Below, piece after piece: positions 19,096 to 28,582 of a stretch of 64,000 bases of DNA (within the stretch, counting starts at the first letter, position 1; each line of letters starts with the position of its first letter). Location of the stretch: the NCBI RefSeq assembly GCF_000411295.1, contig NZ_KE150421.1, positions 69,265-133,264 on the forward strand, given 5' to 3'. The position numbers and the translations under genes are program-made. The notes below the pieces were generated by a model, which searched no databases, had not been told where the DNA came from, and was given only the letters and a program-made list of their open reading frames with translations. This DNA is from Paenisporosarcina sp. HGH0030 (GTDB lineage Bacteria; Bacillota; Bacilli; Bacillales_A; Planococcaceae).

Positions 19096-20307
19096 TTATA
19101 AATCTGATTTTGCGTTCCTAAATCTGTTTGGGGTTATGCCGGTATATTTTTTAAATACTGTTTGAAAATGACTTTGCGAGGAAAACGCCAGATGTAATGC
19201 AATTTCAGCATTACTTTTGTTAGTAAACTGCAGTAAGCGCTGAGATTCTAAAATTTTTTCTTGCAAAATATATTGTGTTAAGGTAATACCGGTTTGCTTA
19301 TGAAACTGATTACTCAAACGAGAGCGTGATATTCCGAATTCGGTAGCTATTTCTTCAATCTTGATATTGTTAAACAAATTTATGGAAACATAATTTGCAC
19401 ATTTTAAAAATAATTTAGAAGAGCTATTGAAATTATATTTTACTTGTTTTGTACGTTCGGCAAACTCTAATAACATTTGCTTGATTAATGGGTATATGGA
19501 TGCAGCATTGCGAAGCATTTCCAACTTTTGAATATACAAATCAGATAAATAGAATGCAGTCTGGACATTTAATCCCCCTTCGATTGAGGACCGAGAAGCT
19601 ACGGTAGCGCAAGAAATTCCCATGTTCTTAAGTTGGCGCAAGGTATCATTGGCCATTGTTCCGGCCTTTATTTTTGGAAAGGCACTGAATAATTCTTTTA
19701 AAGCTTCAGGCTGACCATTTTTTATATAGAACAATAGCATTTTTTCATTTTGATAGTTATCGATAAAAAGAGTACTGGATTCTTTTTCACCAGAAAAAAA
19801 TAATGTATTCTGCATACTGCTATTCATAATATCATCTTGATGATTTTCTGATTTTGTTTCTACAAATACGTCTTCTACAAAAAGTGGATTCTTATTGATA
19901 GTGGAAGCAATAAAGGAAAGGAGCCATCCTATACGTTCGGCAGAAATAGAGGGGGCGCACTTCAGTTTACCTATATATTCTTCATGATATTTTTCTTTTA
20001 CATCCAATAAAAATAAAAGGTTATCTAATTTATTTTTGTCTTTCGTTAAAATGGAAGATGGACCTATCACAATTCGATAATCATCATCCAATGAAACATA
20101 ACCATAAAATTGAAACAAGTCGGTAGTAATGATACCGGCAATATGCTCAGACTGTAGCATGTTATTCTCATAAAGCAGAAAAGGATCCGGATTCATGGGA
20201 TATATCGAGTAGTAGTAGACTTGATTTTCTCTTTGGTAGAGTCTGACAGAAGCACTTGTGGATTTGGCAAGTGCTTTACTTAAATATCTTAATTCATTTA
20301 AATTCAT
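19096..20307 (-). CDS. AraC/XylS-family transcriptional regulator
   Basis: 403 residues. The C-terminal 100 residues are a double helix-turn-helix AraC domain: IKIEEIATEFGISRSRLSNQF is the first motif and NAEIALHLAFSSQSHFQTVFKK the second, ending in YTGITPNRFRN. The N-terminal 290 residues are an unrecognised sensing region without membrane helices. It is divergent from the GH3 beta-glucosidase gene with 134 bases between starts, so it probably senses a sugar and activates that gene. Ribosome site AAAGTGGGT is moderate. Confidence 0.88.
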   Translation of the reverse strand: MNLNELRYLSKALAKSTSASVRLYQRENQVYYYSIYPMNPDPFLLYENNMLQSEHIAGIITTDLFQFYGYVSLDDDYRIVIGPSSILTKDKNKLDNLLFLLDVKEKYHEEYIGKLKCAPSISAERIGWLLSFIASTINKNPLFVEDVFVETKSENHQDDIMNSSMQNTLFFSGEKESSTLFIDNYQNEKMLLFYIKNGQPEALKELFSAFPKIKAGTMANDTLRQLKNMGISCATVASRSSIEGGLNVQTAFYLSDLYIQKLEMLRNAASIYPLIKQMLLEFAERTKQVKYNFNSSSKLFLKCANYVSINLFNNIKIEEIATEFGISRSRLSNQFHKQTGITLTQYILQEKILESQRLLQFTNKSNAEIALHLAFSSQSHFQTVFKKYTGITPNRFRNAKSDL

Positions 20308-20441
20308 GTATATTACCCACTTTCTAAAGGGGCGTGCCTTTTATATAATTTTTAAAACAAATTTGAAATACAAGTATTACTTTATCGTATAAAATTTAAT
20401 TATTCAAAAAATATATCGCGCGCATAAGGGAAGGAGTTAGC

Positions 20442-22880
20442 ATGGAAAAAGTCAATCATACGTTAAAAAGTGTTTTACCAAGAGCAAAGGAACTTGTAAA
20501 GAAGATGTCTCTTGAGGAAAAAGCCAGTCTTTGCTCGGGAAAGAATTTCTGGAATACAAAAGAAATAGAACGTCTTGGAATAAAATCAATGATGGTAACG
20601 GATGGTCCCCACGGTTTACGTAAACAGGCAGGAGATTCCGATCACTTGGGTATTAATAATTCGGTATCAACTACTTGTTTCCCTACGGCTGTAGCAACAG
20701 CCTGCAGCTTTGACCGTGATTTATTATATGAAATGGGTATTGCACTTGGAGAGGAATGTGTACAAGAGGAGGTTGCTGTGATTCTGGGACCGGGAGCCAA
20801 TATAAAGCGCAGTCCGCTTTGTGGCCGTAACTTTGAATACTTTTCAGAAGATCCGCTTCTGACAGGAGAAATGGCTGCTGCACTCATTGGTGGGATACAG
20901 AGTAAAAACATAGGTACCAGCCTGAAGCATTATCTTGCGAACAATCAGGAAAAAGCGCGTCTTATCTCAAATTCGGTAATTGATGAGCGGGCATTGAGAG
21001 AAATATATCTTACCGGATTTGAAATAGCGATAAAGAAAGCGCAACCTTGGACATTGATGTGTTCATATAATAAGATAAACGACATTTATGCTTCTGGACA
21101 CAAACTTCTTATGACAGACATTCCTCGCGGTGAATGGGGATTTGAGGGAGCCATAGTAACGGACTGGGGAGCTATGAATGACAGGGTTGAAGGTATCCAG
21201 GCGGGACTTGATTTGGAGATGCCAGCTTTTGATGGAGCTTCGGACCGATTGATTGTTGATGCGGTTCGAGCAGGGAAATTGGACGAAAAACTTGTTGATC
21301 TTAGTGCTGTGCGAATGACGGCTATCGCACTACAGGCAGAGGAAACACAGGCAACACATTATGATGCAGAAGCACATAATGAATTGGCACGACGTGTTGC
21401 ACGTGAAAGTGCAGTGTTGTTGAAGTTAGGAAATGTACTGCCGGTAGATAAACATAAGAAGATTGCTTTAATAGGTGAATTTGCCAAGGTTCCCCGTTAC
21501 CAAGGGGCAGGAAGCTCAAAGATATCTCCAAACCGGATCACTTCCGTAAGTGATGCCTTTGATGCGGAAAATATAAGCTATTCTTTTGCACCAGGTTATT
21601 CGGCCACAAGTGATGAACCGAATGAAGCTTTGATTACCGAAGCAATTGGAGTAGCAAAAGAAGCGGATGTGATATTTGCTTTTGTTGGATTACCGGATAG
21701 CTATGAAAGCGAGGGATTTGACCGTACTCATTTAAATATGCCAAAGGCACACACTAGATTGATAGATGAACTGGTTGCTACCGGAAAAAAGATAGTGGTT
21801 GTCATAAGTGCAGGGGGAGTTGTAAATATTCCGTGGCGTGACAAAGTTGATTCAATACTTTTGATGAATCTTTCGGGACAAAACAATGGTTACGCCGCAT
21901 ATGATTTGCTTTTTGGGGATTATTCTCCAAGTGGTAAACTAGCAGAAACTTATCCGTTAACACTTACTGAAACCCCTAGTATTGCTCATTTTGGTACAGG
22001 AGGCAATATTGAATACCGGGAAAGTATCTATGTGGGATATCGTTACTATGATAAAGCGCAAAAACAGGTGATGTATCCGTTTGGACACGGGCTTTCCTAT
22101 ACAACATTTACCTATTCGGGATTAAAGCTTAGTGCAATGAAGATTGGAGACAGAGATACACTTCAAGTAGAGGTGGTCGTTACCAATACCGGAAAGCAGG
22201 CTGGAAAGGAAATTGTTCAGTTGTATATTTCAGCACCCGAAAGTACTATATATAAACCTATGCGTGAACTTAGAGATTTTGCAAAAGTGGAATTGCAGAT
22301 GAATGAAAGTAAGACGGTTACATTTACATTAGAAAGGCGTGCATTTGCTTACTATAATATTAATGTGAAAGACTGGTTTGTGGAAAGCGGCGATTATAAG
22401 ATTGAAATTGGTGCATCGTCAAGAGATATACGATTGAATGATACGGTTACTGTTGATAGCAGTCAAGAGGGAGCGATACCTGATTATCGTACAGCAGCAC
22501 CGGGCTATTACAATCTTTTACAACCAGGAACTTATGATGTCCCAAAGGAACAATTTGAGGAAGTTTTAGGAAGAAAAGTACCGGAAGAGCGTATCCTAAG
22601 ACCCTTTACGCCCAATTCTACGCTAGGAGATATCAGAGTTCACTGGATTGGACGTATGATGAATAAGCAAGTAGAAAAGTCGACAATGAAAATATTCGCA
22701 GGGGACGAGGGTGATTCAAGTGACATTGTGAAGATGATACAGGAAATGGCAGTAGATATGCCACTGCGTCAGCTGGGTATGTTGTCACAAGGCACGTTAT
22801 CAGTTAAACGGATAGAGGGACTCATAGATATAATGAATGGACATATTCTAAAGGGAATCCGTGGATTGATGAAAAAATAG
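20442..22880 (+). CDS. Glycoside hydrolase family 3, beta-glucosidase type
   Basis: 812 residues, ATG 20442 after GGAAGGAG. GH3 layout: (beta/alpha)8 domain to about residue 300 with DGPHGLR, GRNFEYFSEDP and KHYLANNQE; nucleophile Asp241 in VTDWGAM; alpha/beta sandwich domain to about 560; fibronectin-III-like domain about 570-660. A 100-residue C-terminal extension includes a repeated RxL-rich helical part. No signal peptide, so it acts in the cytosol on imported oligosaccharides, although no sugar transporter adjoins it. Its substrate (glucoside or xyloside) cannot be read from sequence. Probably under the divergent AraC regulator. Confidence 0.9.
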   Translation: MEKVNHTLKSVLPRAKELVKKMSLEEKASLCSGKNFWNTKEIERLGIKSMMVTDGPHGLRKQAGDSDHLGINNSVSTTCFPTAVATACSFDRDLLYEMGIALGEECVQEEVAVILGPGANIKRSPLCGRNFEYFSEDPLLTGEMAAALIGGIQSKNIGTSLKHYLANNQEKARLISNSVIDERALREIYLTGFEIAIKKAQPWTLMCSYNKINDIYASGHKLLMTDIPRGEWGFEGAIVTDWGAMNDRVEGIQAGLDLEMPAFDGASDRLIVDAVRAGKLDEKLVDLSAVRMTAIALQAEETQATHYDAEAHNELARRVARESAVLLKLGNVLPVDKHKKIALIGEFAKVPRYQGAGSSKISPNRITSVSDAFDAENISYSFAPGYSATSDEPNEALITEAIGVAKEADVIFAFVGLPDSYESEGFDRTHLNMPKAHTRLIDELVATGKKIVVVISAGGVVNIPWRDKVDSILLMNLSGQNNGYAAYDLLFGDYSPSGKLAETYPLTLTETPSIAHFGTGGNIEYRESIYVGYRYYDKAQKQVMYPFGHGLSYTTFTYSGLKLSAMKIGDRDTLQVEVVVTNTGKQAGKEIVQLYISAPESTIYKPMRELRDFAKVELQMNESKTVTFTLERRAFAYYNINVKDWFVESGDYKIEIGASSRDIRLNDTVTVDSSQEGAIPDYRTAAPGYYNLLQPGTYDVPKEQFEEVLGRKVPEERILRPFTPNSTLGDIRVHWIGRMMNKQVEKSTMKIFAGDEGDSSDIVKMIQEMAVDMPLRQLGMLSQGTLSVKRIEGLIDIMNGHILKGIRGLMKK

Positions 22881-23169
22881 GTGAAAAAGCGTCAAAACTT
22901 GACTTGAAAAGTGTGGAAAGTGGGATTTTTAGCATGCTTCATTATAACGGGCAATGAGGCAATGCAGGTTTGAGGGGTGAAAATAATTAAGTAATCAGAA
23001 TAGTGATTAATGACGATAGATAGTGCAACTGCATTGGTAGATGGGGTAGATTACCCTTTAAGGGTTTCGATGAGAAAAAGACTCCAAAACTGAGTGGTTA
23101 AAACTCAGGGCGACTTATTTTCTTCTTTTATAATATATAAAAGATGATCTAAAAAAAGGGTGTATAGTT

Positions 23170-24273
23170 ATGGAAAGAAGGTACTCAAAAGAATTATTAG
23201 ATAAGCTTGTTGAACGTGAAGAAACCATTATGCTGAAGGGTGTAGAGGTTCTAGTTAAAAACTTGCCAGACAGTGATGAAAAAGGTGCAATGGATCCACG
23301 TCTGTATAAAGATATGAAAAATCAGCTTTTTTTAATGAAATATATGCCGAAATTTTTAATGAAGATGGACATTTCACCAAAAGGAATTAAAAGGCTTCGG
23401 AAAATGTTTAATGGGATAAAAAGTAATCCTATCGTTCAAAAGAATATTGAAATAGAACATAGACATGTGACAGGAGAAGACGGGAATCAGATTCCGATAA
23501 GAATTTATACATCAGAAACAATGAGAAAAAATGCCCCGGTTTTATATTTCATCCATGGTGGAGGATTCTTTGGAGGTTCTCCTGATGTTGTAGAGGAGTT
23601 TGTTAAGTTAATAGTAGAGAATACAGATATCCTTGCAGTGTCAGTTGATTATAGGCTTGCGCCAGAGAATCCATACCCAGCAGGTCATAAAGATTGTTAT
23701 TCTACTTTACAATGGATTTATAATAATGCAGAAAGTTTAGGTGGGGTTAGGGGTAATATTTTTGTTGCAGGGGATAGTGCAGGAGGTAATTTAACACAAT
23801 ATTGTACAACCAGGGATATGGAAGATGGATTAGGAATGGTAAAGGGACAACTGTTACTTTATCCGACAGTAAACATGGCTGGAATTGAAGATGAGTATTA
23901 CAAATGGAGTATTGATGAATATGAGATGTCGCCTAAACATAGATCAGGTATTAAAACGATGTTAGACATGTTTGGCTCACTAGAATCATTAGGGAATATA
24001 TTAGGGACTACAGAAATAGATAATGAATATTTAACGCCATATAAGAGAAATCCTAAGGGCTTACCGCCAACCTTTATTACAGTAGGTGAACATGATTATC
24101 TCAAGGTAGAAAGCCTAGCCTATGCAGTAAAGTTGGCTAAGGCAGGGGTAGAAACGAAAACGGTTTTATATAAAGGTCTTGGACATGCGTATGCTGATAA
24201 TGTAGGAGTCTATCCTCAAAGTGAGGATTGTGCAATCGAAATGGGTAAATTTATTTTAGAAAATTCAAAGTAA
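23170..24273 (+). CDS. Alpha/beta hydrolase, hormone-sensitive-lipase (esterase) family
   Basis: 367 residues. Oxyanion motif HGGGFFGG at 129-136, nucleophile elbow GDSAGG with Ser203, acid Asp309 in GEHDYLKVE and His339 in GLGHAY make a full triad of the family IV esterases. The first 95 residues form a helical cap. Cytosolic, no signal sequence. AAAGGGTG lies before the ATG. It follows the GH3 gene by 289 bases without a recognised terminator. It may deacetylate sugars released by the glycosidase, which is inference from position only. Confidence 0.85.
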   Translation: MERRYSKELLDKLVEREETIMLKGVEVLVKNLPDSDEKGAMDPRLYKDMKNQLFLMKYMPKFLMKMDISPKGIKRLRKMFNGIKSNPIVQKNIEIEHRHVTGEDGNQIPIRIYTSETMRKNAPVLYFIHGGGFFGGSPDVVEEFVKLIVENTDILAVSVDYRLAPENPYPAGHKDCYSTLQWIYNNAESLGGVRGNIFVAGDSAGGNLTQYCTTRDMEDGLGMVKGQLLLYPTVNMAGIEDEYYKWSIDEYEMSPKHRSGIKTMLDMFGSLESLGNILGTTEIDNEYLTPYKRNPKGLPPTFITVGEHDYLKVESLAYAVKLAKAGVETKTVLYKGLGHAYADNVGVYPQSEDCAIEMGKFILENSK

Positions 24274-24958
24274 TAGGACAGGGATATTCGGCGGAAGAAA
24301 TAAAGAATTGCTAATTAAATTTATTCTTTTAAAGTATCCATATTATTGAGAACTTTGTTATGAACTTCAATTTTTTTTTATTAACCCTAAATGCTAACAT
24401 TTTGCTAACCCAATCCAGTGAACAATAGTAAATTCTCGTTAAAGACGTTACACCTCAGATTTCTCAAAATATTGAAATTTTCGCACACATCGTTAAAGAT
24501 ATTACACACTCTTACCTTACGGGCGGCATGATGTAATAAAAACACCACCAAATCATATGAATTGAACTTAATCAGGTGTTAATTAAAAAAGTATCATCTC
24601 CGAAGAGACGTATTGTGGAGAAGAAAATGATGTAAAATTGATGTGAAAATTGGTGTGAACCATTATAGATAACAATAGATGATTTGATGGATGTTTACTA
24701 AAAACTTATAAAAAGCTATCATACAGTGTTTTGTATAAAGTTGTGATTAAATGACGATCATACTGGCAGTGTGAAGGTCATTAAAGAAAAGAAGAGATGG
24801 AAACAATATAAAATCACACTCATTTGAGTGTGATTTTTTTTGATATTAAAAATCGCAACCCATATCTTTATTAATAGAAAAAGCACCATCTCGTAAGAGA
24901 TGATGCTTATTCGGGAACACCCTTGTTCCTAAAGGTTTCCTGCGTGTTTGGCACCCAA

Positions 24959-25005
24959 TGATCCCGACTGGGCTCGAACCAGTGACCTCCACCCTGTAAA
25001 GGTGA
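24959..25005 (-). pseudogene. 3' half of a tRNA (Val-UAC-like), 5' half missing
   Basis: On the minus strand: anticodon stem TCACC / GGTGG with loop TTTACAG (anticodon TAC), variable loop AGGTC, T arm ACTGG-TTCGAGC-CCAGT, acceptor CGGGATC and discriminator A. Upstream no D arm or matching acceptor GATCCCG is present, and no CCA follows. A tRNA cut at the anticodon arm is the usual duplicate left by element integration. Confidence 0.55.
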
Positions 25006-25118
25006 GAGTCATCTAAGGCCAGAATCGTACCGTGTCTATTAAAACCAAAAGAAAAACAGAAAACACTTGAGTTGCTTTAAATTACTTACACATTCCTGTA
25101 CATATGCCGCCATTTATA

Positions 25119-25175
25119 TTAATAATTAGCCCCATTTAGCCCCAAACTAACCCCAATAACCTGCTTTATCTTGCT
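25119..25175 (-). pseudogene. Possible integrase C-terminal tail
   Basis: A short frame ends KQVIGVSLGLNGANY-stop about 110 bases before the tRNA half. Tails of this Gly/Val/Leu/Asn-rich kind are common at the end of integrases that insert in tRNA genes. Only 18 codons remain, so the call is weak. Confidence 0.25.
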
Positions 25176-25196
25176 TTATATTGCATTTTAGAAAAA

Positions 25197-25242
25197 TGAA
25201 AAAAGCCTCAAAACCCTGGGTTAACAAGGTCTTGAAGGCTTT
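25197..25242 (-). terminator. Terminator of rpsD
   Basis: On the minus strand AAAGCCTTCAAGACC pairs with GGTTTTGAGGCTTTTTT around GTTAACCCA. Confidence 0.8.
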
Positions 25243-25269
25243 AAATACTACTTTTGCAAAGTATCTCGA

Positions 25270-25872
25270 TTAACGAGAGTAGAACTCAACGATTAATGAT
25301 TCGTTGATTTCAGCTGATAATTCGCTACGCTCTGGAAGACGAACAAATTGACCAACTTTTTTGTCTGCATCGAAAGATAAGTATTCTGGAACGAAGTTGT
25401 TTACTTCCATAGACTCATTAACGATATCAAGGTTTTGAGATTTTTCACGAAGTGAAATCTCTTGACCTGCTTTAAGACGGAATGAAGGAATATCAACGCG
25501 TTTTCCATCAACCATTACGTGGCCATGGTTAACTAATTGACGAGCTCCACGACGAGTGCGTGCAAGACCTAAACGGTAAACTACGTTATCAAGGCGAGTT
25601 TCAAGAAGAATCATGAAGTTTTCACCAGATTTACCAGGCATTTTAGCAGCTTTATCAAAAAGTGTACGGAATTGACGTTCGTTTACACCATACATGTGAC
25701 GAAGCTTTTGCTTCTCTTGTAATTGTAAACCGTATTCCGAGATTTTTTTGCGTTGGTTAGGACCGTGTTGTCCTGGTGCGTAAGGGCGTTTTTCTAATTC
25801 TTTACCTGTGCCGCTTAGTGATAAACCAAGACGACGAGACAGTTTCCATGCTGGACCTGTATAACGAGCCAT
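25270..25872 (-). CDS. rpsD: 30S ribosomal protein S4
   Basis: 200 residues, [33 protein letters not shown] opening, S4 RNA-binding domain at about 92-155 ([33 protein letters not shown]). Primary 16S rRNA-binding protein that starts 30S assembly; length is normal for Bacillales. It has a strong AAAGGAGGAG site. In B. subtilis rpsD is next to tyrS; here an insertion of about 18 kb separates them. Confidence 0.98.
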   Translation of the reverse strand: MARYTGPAWKLSRRLGLSLSGTGKELEKRPYAPGQHGPNQRKKISEYGLQLQEKQKLRHMYGVNERQFRTLFDKAAKMPGKSGENFMILLETRLDNVVYRLGLARTRRGARQLVNHGHVMVDGKRVDIPSFRLKAGQEISLREKSQNLDIVNESMEVNNFVPEYLSFDADKKVGQFVRLPERSELSAEINESLIVEFYSR

Positions 25873-25999
25873 GAGAGACTCCTCCTTTAAGTGGTTTTAT
25901 TTTGTTGTAAAATAAGACCAGATGTATCAATCAAACTGTCATTTTATTTTCATGTATCCTCGCCCTCGCAGCCAAGGGTTACACGATACCCCATCCAAA
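25873..25999 (-). promoter_or_regulatory. rpsD leader, candidate S4 autoregulatory RNA
   Basis: The B. subtilis rpsD mRNA leader is known to fold and bind S4 for feedback control. The corresponding stretch here has GGGGTATCGTGTAACCC, GGCTGCGAGGGCGAGGATAC and a stem around TTATTTTACAACAAAATAA just before the ribosome site. Not folded in detail. Confidence 0.4.
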
Positions 26000-26212
26000 A
26001 AGTTTGGAGGAATAAAATGAAACGAATAAGACCATACAACTGCTGCTTTTATTTTACACATCCTCCATTGTATCGATTTCCTATACTTATGTCAAGACGT
26101 TACCTTGACAATTTAATGATTCGATTGGGTAGTTGACCTTTTCAAAAAAGATGGAATCGAGTAGGATAGGTATGAATGGTATGAAAGCGTTTACATAAAA
26201 GGGGTGCTTATT

Positions 26213-27430
26213 ATGGAAAACAAAAAGATGAAAAAAGAAACGGCAGTCGTTCATAAAGGATTTGACACTTCAATTCATCACGACAGTTTGTCCGTACCTT
26301 TATATCAAACATCTACATTTGCTTTTTCAACGGCGGAACAAGGAGAAAAACGTTTTGCTGGTGAAGAAGTGGGCAATATCTATTCACGGTTAGGAAATCC
26401 AACTGTAAGAGTTTTGGAAGAGCGCATGGCTGAACTTGAGAATGGACAAAGCGCATTGGCATTTGGGTCCGGGATGGCCGCTGTCAGTGCAGTGTTGATT
26501 CATGTTACGAAAACAGAGGATCATATCCTTTGTTCGAGAGGGATATATGGTTGTACGTTTGGGTTACTTGAAATGATGAATGAAAAATACAATATTTCAC
26601 ATAGTTTCAGTTCGATGTCGAGTGAACAGGAAATTGAAGCGGCGATTCGTCCTGAAACAGTTTGTTTATATGTTGAGACACCAATCAATCCAACAATGGA
26701 AATTGTGGATTTGGAACTGGTTGGGAGAGTCGCTCGAAAACATGGATTGAAAGTAATTGTGGATAATACATTTTCATCGCCTTATTTACAAAATCCTATC
26801 GATTTCGGTGCGGACTATGTGTTGCATAGTGCAACCAAATACATCAATGGCCACGGGGACGTGATTGCAGGATTGTTGGTTGGAAAAGATGCAGAGGATA
26901 TGATGAATCTTCGTATGACGGTCCAAAAAGACGTTGGTGGAATTATCTCACCGTTTGATGCTTGGCTGATCATCAGAGGATTAAAAACGCTTCATGTTCG
27001 AATGGATCGCCATTCAGACAATGCATCGAAACTGTTGTCATTCTTTAAATCTTCACCAATTGTGAATGAGATTTATTATCCGTTTGATCCAGACCACCCA
27101 CAATACGAAATTGCTAAGAAGCAAATGAAAGCCGGTAGTGGGTTGATTTCATTTACAATTCACGGTGGGAAAGAAGTTGCTCAATATTTAATGAATTCTC
27201 TTAAGCTTATCAAGATTGCTGTAAGTTTGGGAGACGCGGAAACATTGATTCAGCACCCGGCAACCATGACTCACTCAGTCATTCCTGAAATGGAACGTGA
27301 AAAGATGGGAATCACTCATTCCTTACTACGTTTGTCTGTTGGACTTGAGCATTCAGATGATTTAATAGAAGATTTACAACAGGCATTTGCAAAAGTGGAG
27401 ACCCACTTTACGCAATCGCTTCAAAAATGA
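26213..27430 (+). CDS. Methionine gamma-lyase (Cys/Met-metabolism PLP enzyme)
   Basis: 405 residues from ATG 26213, nine bases after AAAAGGGG. Fold type I PLP enzyme: SRLGNPT (58-64), PLP Lys209 in SATKYINGHGD. The active-site loop reads IYGCTFGLL with Cys114; this Cys in place of Gly marks methionine gamma-lyases, which split methionine into methanethiol, ammonia and 2-oxobutanoate. Cystathionine gamma-lyase or gamma-synthase is the alternative, less likely because of the Cys. Monocistronic, between rpsD and the variable zone; not in this place in B. subtilis. Confidence 0.85.
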   Translation: MENKKMKKETAVVHKGFDTSIHHDSLSVPLYQTSTFAFSTAEQGEKRFAGEEVGNIYSRLGNPTVRVLEERMAELENGQSALAFGSGMAAVSAVLIHVTKTEDHILCSRGIYGCTFGLLEMMNEKYNISHSFSSMSSEQEIEAAIRPETVCLYVETPINPTMEIVDLELVGRVARKHGLKVIVDNTFSSPYLQNPIDFGADYVLHSATKYINGHGDVIAGLLVGKDAEDMMNLRMTVQKDVGGIISPFDAWLIIRGLKTLHVRMDRHSDNASKLLSFFKSSPIVNEIYYPFDPDHPQYEIAKKQMKAGSGLISFTIHGGKEVAQYLMNSLKLIKIAVSLGDAETLIQHPATMTHSVIPEMEREKMGITHSLLRLSVGLEHSDDLIEDLQQAFAKVETHFTQSLQK

Positions 27431-27700
27431 ATGCTCCGTTAACTTGCTGTTGTATATCGTACCTTTGCGCTAGCCACATGTTCGCATGAGCCAACAGAAA
27501 GGGCGAGGTGATTTATCATTATCCCGTTCAGTTTACTGGTACAAAAGTTTAAATAACTCGGCAAATAGCTTCATATTAACATACAAATTAGCATTGCTTT
27601 TAGCAGTGCTTTTTTCTTGCTCGATTTTAATAATAAAAGGATTTATATCAAATATATGGTAATGTGTTAAATAGATAAATTGATTAAGTTGGTTCTTTTG
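27431..27700. other. Intergenic stretch with terminator
   Basis: Contains a terminator at 27590-27615 (AGCATTGCT / AGCAGTGCT with T-run). Otherwise no gene seen before the first palindromic repeat at 27701. Confidence 0.5.
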
Positions 27701-27732
27701 TTATTCAACTTACGGGGCAGTTAATTGAATAA
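27701..27732 (+). repeat. Cassette palindrome, B type, degenerate
   Basis: TTATTCAA and TTGAATAA arms around ACTTACGGGGCAGTTAA. The B-type core is GGGGCAG. It precedes the small gene at 27759 by 26 bases. Confidence 0.7.
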
Positions 27733-27758
27733 CTTTAAAAAGTGAATGGAGGGTCATT

Positions 27759-27949
27759 ATGAATAGAAATACCAAATTCGCAGTATTTGTTTCATTAATA
27801 ATTTTAATAGGATTTCCAGTTCTTTTTTCCTTCATATCATTGTTTACAGGGAATTGGAACTATCTTATGTGGAGCATTCCTCCTTCCTTTACAGCAGGGG
27901 TTTGATAATAACTCTTCGACAATTAAAAAAGGAGGGAAAAAGTGTGTAA
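27759..27949 (+). pseudogene. Small membrane protein gene, frameshifted
   Basis: Starts MNRNTKFAVFVSLIILIGFP after GGAGGG; frame one stops at 27905 after 48 residues (two hydrophobic segments, ...PPSFTAGV). In the next frame the reading continues LIITLRQLKKEGKSV to a stop at 27949, just as a membrane protein with a basic tail would. A single base lost near 27900 explains this. If the short form is real it is a 48-residue peptide. First cassette of the repeat-bounded series. Confidence 0.55.
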
Positions 27950-27978
27950 CGTTGCACTTTTCAAAAAACGGTGAGTGG

Positions 27979-28013
27979 TTCTTATTGAACTAACGGGGAA
28001 GATTTCCTTAAGA
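27979..28013 (+). repeat. Cassette palindrome, decayed
   Basis: TTCTTATTGAACTAACGGGG then AAGATTTCCTTAAGAAG: the left arm is intact, the right arm altered. Precedes the gene at 28045. Confidence 0.6.
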
Positions 28014-28044
28014 AGCTAAAGAGATAATTGATGGAGGTTATTAC

Positions 28045-28293
28045 TTGGAAGGAATTATAGGCGTCTTGTTGGGTACATTAGGTCTGTTTTATCCATTACT
28101 TCTAGCATCAGTCATTACTTTTGTCTATGCACTTATAAAACGTTCTTGGATTTGGATGTTGATAAGTGCAATTTTACTGTATCCCGATGCTTGGTTTTTT
28201 AGTGGTTATCCGCCATTTCCTTGGGCAAAATTTGTTCCCTTAATTCAGGTAATATTGGCTATAATTTTTTATCTTTTGAAAAGAAAGAGATAG
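28045..28293 (+). CDS. Small three-helix membrane protein, function unknown
   Basis: 82 residues from TTG 28045, eight bases after GGAGG. Three hydrophobic stretches (GIIGVLLGTLGLFYPLLLAS, WIWMLISAILLYPDAWFF, VPLIQVILAIIFYLL) and a basic C-terminus (KRKR). Bounded by cassette palindromes on both sides. Not recognised. Confidence 0.7.
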   Translation: MEGIIGVLLGTLGLFYPLLLASVITFVYALIKRSWIWMLISAILLYPDAWFFSGYPPFPWAKFVPLIQVILAIIFYLLKRKR

Positions 28294-28319
28294 TCACAAG
28301 TGCTTTACGGGTTAAGTTT

Positions 28320-28352
28320 TTCTTCTTGAACTAACGGGACAGATTAGTTAGA
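28320..28352 (+). repeat. Cassette palindrome
   Basis: TTCTTCTTGAACTAACGGGA then CAGATTAGTTAGA, a variant of the B type (GGGACAG core). Last element of the first repeat cluster; no gene follows on this strand. Confidence 0.65.
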
Positions 28353-28476
28353 CGTTCACTTTGACAATTAAGAATTGTGCTTCATGAAATTATGCTATGT
28401 TGGTAAGTAAACTGTAATACCAAGTTTATGAACTCATGAACAGCAGCTAATTTTGTTCTAAAGTATATTTATCCAT

Positions 28477-28527
28477 AAAAAACTACACCTCCAATTGATA
28501 GATGTGTCTAAAAATTGGGGTGCAGTT
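28477..28527 (-). terminator. Terminator of the ytbD-ytbE operon
   Basis: On the minus strand AACTGCACCCCAATT pairs with AATTGGAGGTGTAGTT, followed by six T. Confidence 0.75.
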
Positions 28528-28582
28528 CATTTATTAGAGGAAAAGTGTCTGTTTTTTAATGTTATCCTATGCCCTTTTTTAT

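Larger units (their letters stand above)
24274..25269. other. One-kilobase gene-free boundary before rpsD
   Basis: AT-rich with only broken frames. It holds a strong terminator-like hairpin at 24811-24840 (AATCACACTC / GAGTGTGATT plus T-run) and short hairpins at 24541-24580 and 24880-24909. Half a tRNA, an integrase-tail-like frame and the rpsD terminator follow. Looks like the eroded end of an integrated element. Confidence 0.5.

Noticed and set aside
20442-24273. Polysaccharide utilisation operon
   Set aside because: GH3, AraC regulator and esterase are close, but there is no transporter or second hydrolase, and 289 bases separate the last two genes.
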